Positions 63,236 through 64,000 of a stretch of 64,000 bases of DNA are shown here, in pieces (position 1 is the stretch's first letter; the number at the start of each line of letters is the position of its first letter). Location of the stretch: NCBI RefSeq assembly GCF_900103665.1, contig NZ_FNGY01000001.1, forward strand, positions 868,001 through 932,000, read 5' to 3'. Position numbers and translations under genes: made by a program. A model generated the notes under the pieces. The model worked only from the letters and a program-made list of their open reading frames with translations, made no database searches and was not told where the DNA came from. Source of the stretch: Pedobacter steynii. Lineage in GTDB: Bacteria; Bacteroidota; Bacteroidia; Sphingobacteriales; Sphingobacteriaceae.

Positions 63236-64000
63236 TTACGAGTCGGATCCTGTTTCTACTCTTTCGATAGTATTTAACTGATCATTCCACTCAAATTGAT
63301 GAATGTCCCAGGTTTGGGTACCTCTTGGCCGTTCAAGTTTCTGGGCAATGATTACTTTTTGTCCATCTGTACGCAGGTTGATCATGCCATAGACGGTCAC
63401 AATTCTTTCTTTTTCTTTCTTCGGATCAAGGTCTTTAATCTTTATGAATTCTTTACTTGACCGCATTAATTCTGTACTGAAAATATAAGAACGTTCTCCT
63501 CTGCTGTATTTACCTATGGTACCCAAAGTATCAGGGCGGGGATGACAATGAGGTTCATCATCGCCACTTGAGATAACGGTAGCCAAAGGATTGACTGCCT
63601 GTAGAAATTCAGACGTAAAATCTGAACTTCCATGGTGACAGCATTTGGCAAAATCTACCTGAAAGTGTTTCTTTACAGAATCTATTGCTGCATTCATCTG
63701 ATCTTGCAATATCTTTTTCTGTGACGCACTGGTCGCATTTTGTATTTGCTTACGTAATGTGGCAATGTCAATTCCCGAATAACTCTGAAGCAAAAAATCT
63801 TCTGCAGGGGGATTCAGGTCTCCGCCTAAGAGCACACGGACATGCCCCATCACCAGCTTGATGACAACGGAGTGTCCATTTTTAGTTCTGCCAACGTTAT
63901 CCGTATTGCCTGTTTTTGCTTTGAAATACCTCAGGGTTCTCTGGTTCTGTATGTCTTCGGTCAATGGACCAAGAATTTCCATCTTTAATTCCGGGGTACT
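63236..64000 (-). CDS. ComEC-like metallo-beta-lactamase-fold hydrolase, 5' partial
   Basis: The frame stays open to the end of the window (STPELK before the first ATG at 63982), so the 5' part is cut off. The visible part has the MBL-fold pattern VLLGGDLNPPAEDFLLQ, KCCHHGSSDFTSEFLQAVNPLATVISSGDDEPHCHPRPDTLG, with HHGS and H-x-H-P metal- or phosphate-binding residues, as in the beta-lactamase domain of ComEC. It ends with a beta domain (about 200-248). It could be a stand-alone nuclease or hydrolase; the missing N terminus prevents a firm call. Confidence 0.8.
   Translation of the reverse strand, partial: STPELKMEILGPLTEDIQNQRTLRYFKAKTGNTDNVGRTKNGHSVVIKLVMGHVRVLLGGDLNPPAEDFLLQSYSGIDIATLRKQIQNATSASQKKILQDQMNAAIDSVKKHFQVDFAKCCHHGSSDFTSEFLQAVNPLATVISSGDDEPHCHPRPDTLGTIGKYSRGERSYIFSTELMRSSKEFIKIKDLDPKKEKERIVTVYGMINLRTDGQKVIIAQKLERPRGTQTWDIHQFEWNDQLNTIERVETGSDS

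Noticed and set aside
1..64000. CRISPR arrays, rRNA genes, insertion sequences, replication origin
   Set aside because: No repeat-spacer arrays, rRNA segments, intact transposases or origin-like clusters were seen in reading the window.

Overview
The window is chromosomal DNA from a Bacteroidota bacterium, most likely of the Sphingobacteriaceae (Pedobacter-like). This rests on gene families rather than a marker gene. There are two SusC/SusD pairs (one with an ECF sigma/FecR/STN signalling set), many signal peptides ending in Ala-Gln, a DUF7133/DUF1080 pair, a NtrC-type regulator, few Shine-Dalgarno sequences and matches to the Bacteroidota TTTG/TAnnTTTG promoter. No rRNA, CRISPR array or intact insertion sequence was seen; one tRNA-Lys is present.

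Layout. 1-0.7 kb: 3' end of a maleylpyruvate-isomerase-like gene. 0.7-9.5 kb: a leftward efflux locus (HlyD-like adaptor, TolC-like channel, small secreted protein, ABC ATPase, two FtsX/MacB permeases, sigma-54 response regulator, sensor kinase) with a sigma-54-like promoter just upstream of the adaptor. 9.7-10.5 kb: a methyltransferase. 11.2-16.3 kb: an orphan SusC/SusD pair. 16.4-17.4 kb: a SIMPL-domain secreted protein. 17.6-23.3 kb: a tight five-gene rightward cluster of unknown role, with a B12-binding radical SAM protein between two secreted MORN-like proteins. 23.3-28.6 kb: an XRE regulator fused to a pentapeptide-repeat solenoid, then AraC regulator, FAD monooxygenase and tyrosinase. 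28.7-34.1 kb: a membrane protein, an M20 amidohydrolase and a DUF7133-cytochrome/DUF1080 pair. 34.2-34.6 kb: a possible decayed integrase. 34.6-42.9 kb: AraC/GyrI regulator and the ECF sigma/FecR/SusC/SusD locus, closed by a 16-bp terminator stem. 43.0-47.1 kb: an AT-rich leftward operon (MauE/DoxX-like membrane protein, membrane-anchored beta-propeller, 66-residue secreted two-Cys peptide, TonB-dependent barrel). 47.2-47.7 kb: a truncated AbiEii-like antitoxin/toxin-system gene and tRNA-Lys. 48-52.8 kb: VOC protein, GH29 fucosidase, a pepsin-like secreted protein and small genes. 52.9-59.2 kb: an error-prone repair cassette (imuA-imuB-dnaE2) divergent from an XRE-S24 repressor, with a perfect 18-bp palindrome between them. 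59.2-64 kb: unknown membrane proteins and lipoproteins, and a partial metallo-beta-lactamase-fold gene at the right edge.

The best candidates for something undescribed are the MauE/propeller/Cys-peptide/barrel operon and the radical SAM/MORN cluster. The clearest regulatory prediction is the damage-inducible imu cassette controlled by an S24 repressor at the palindrome.
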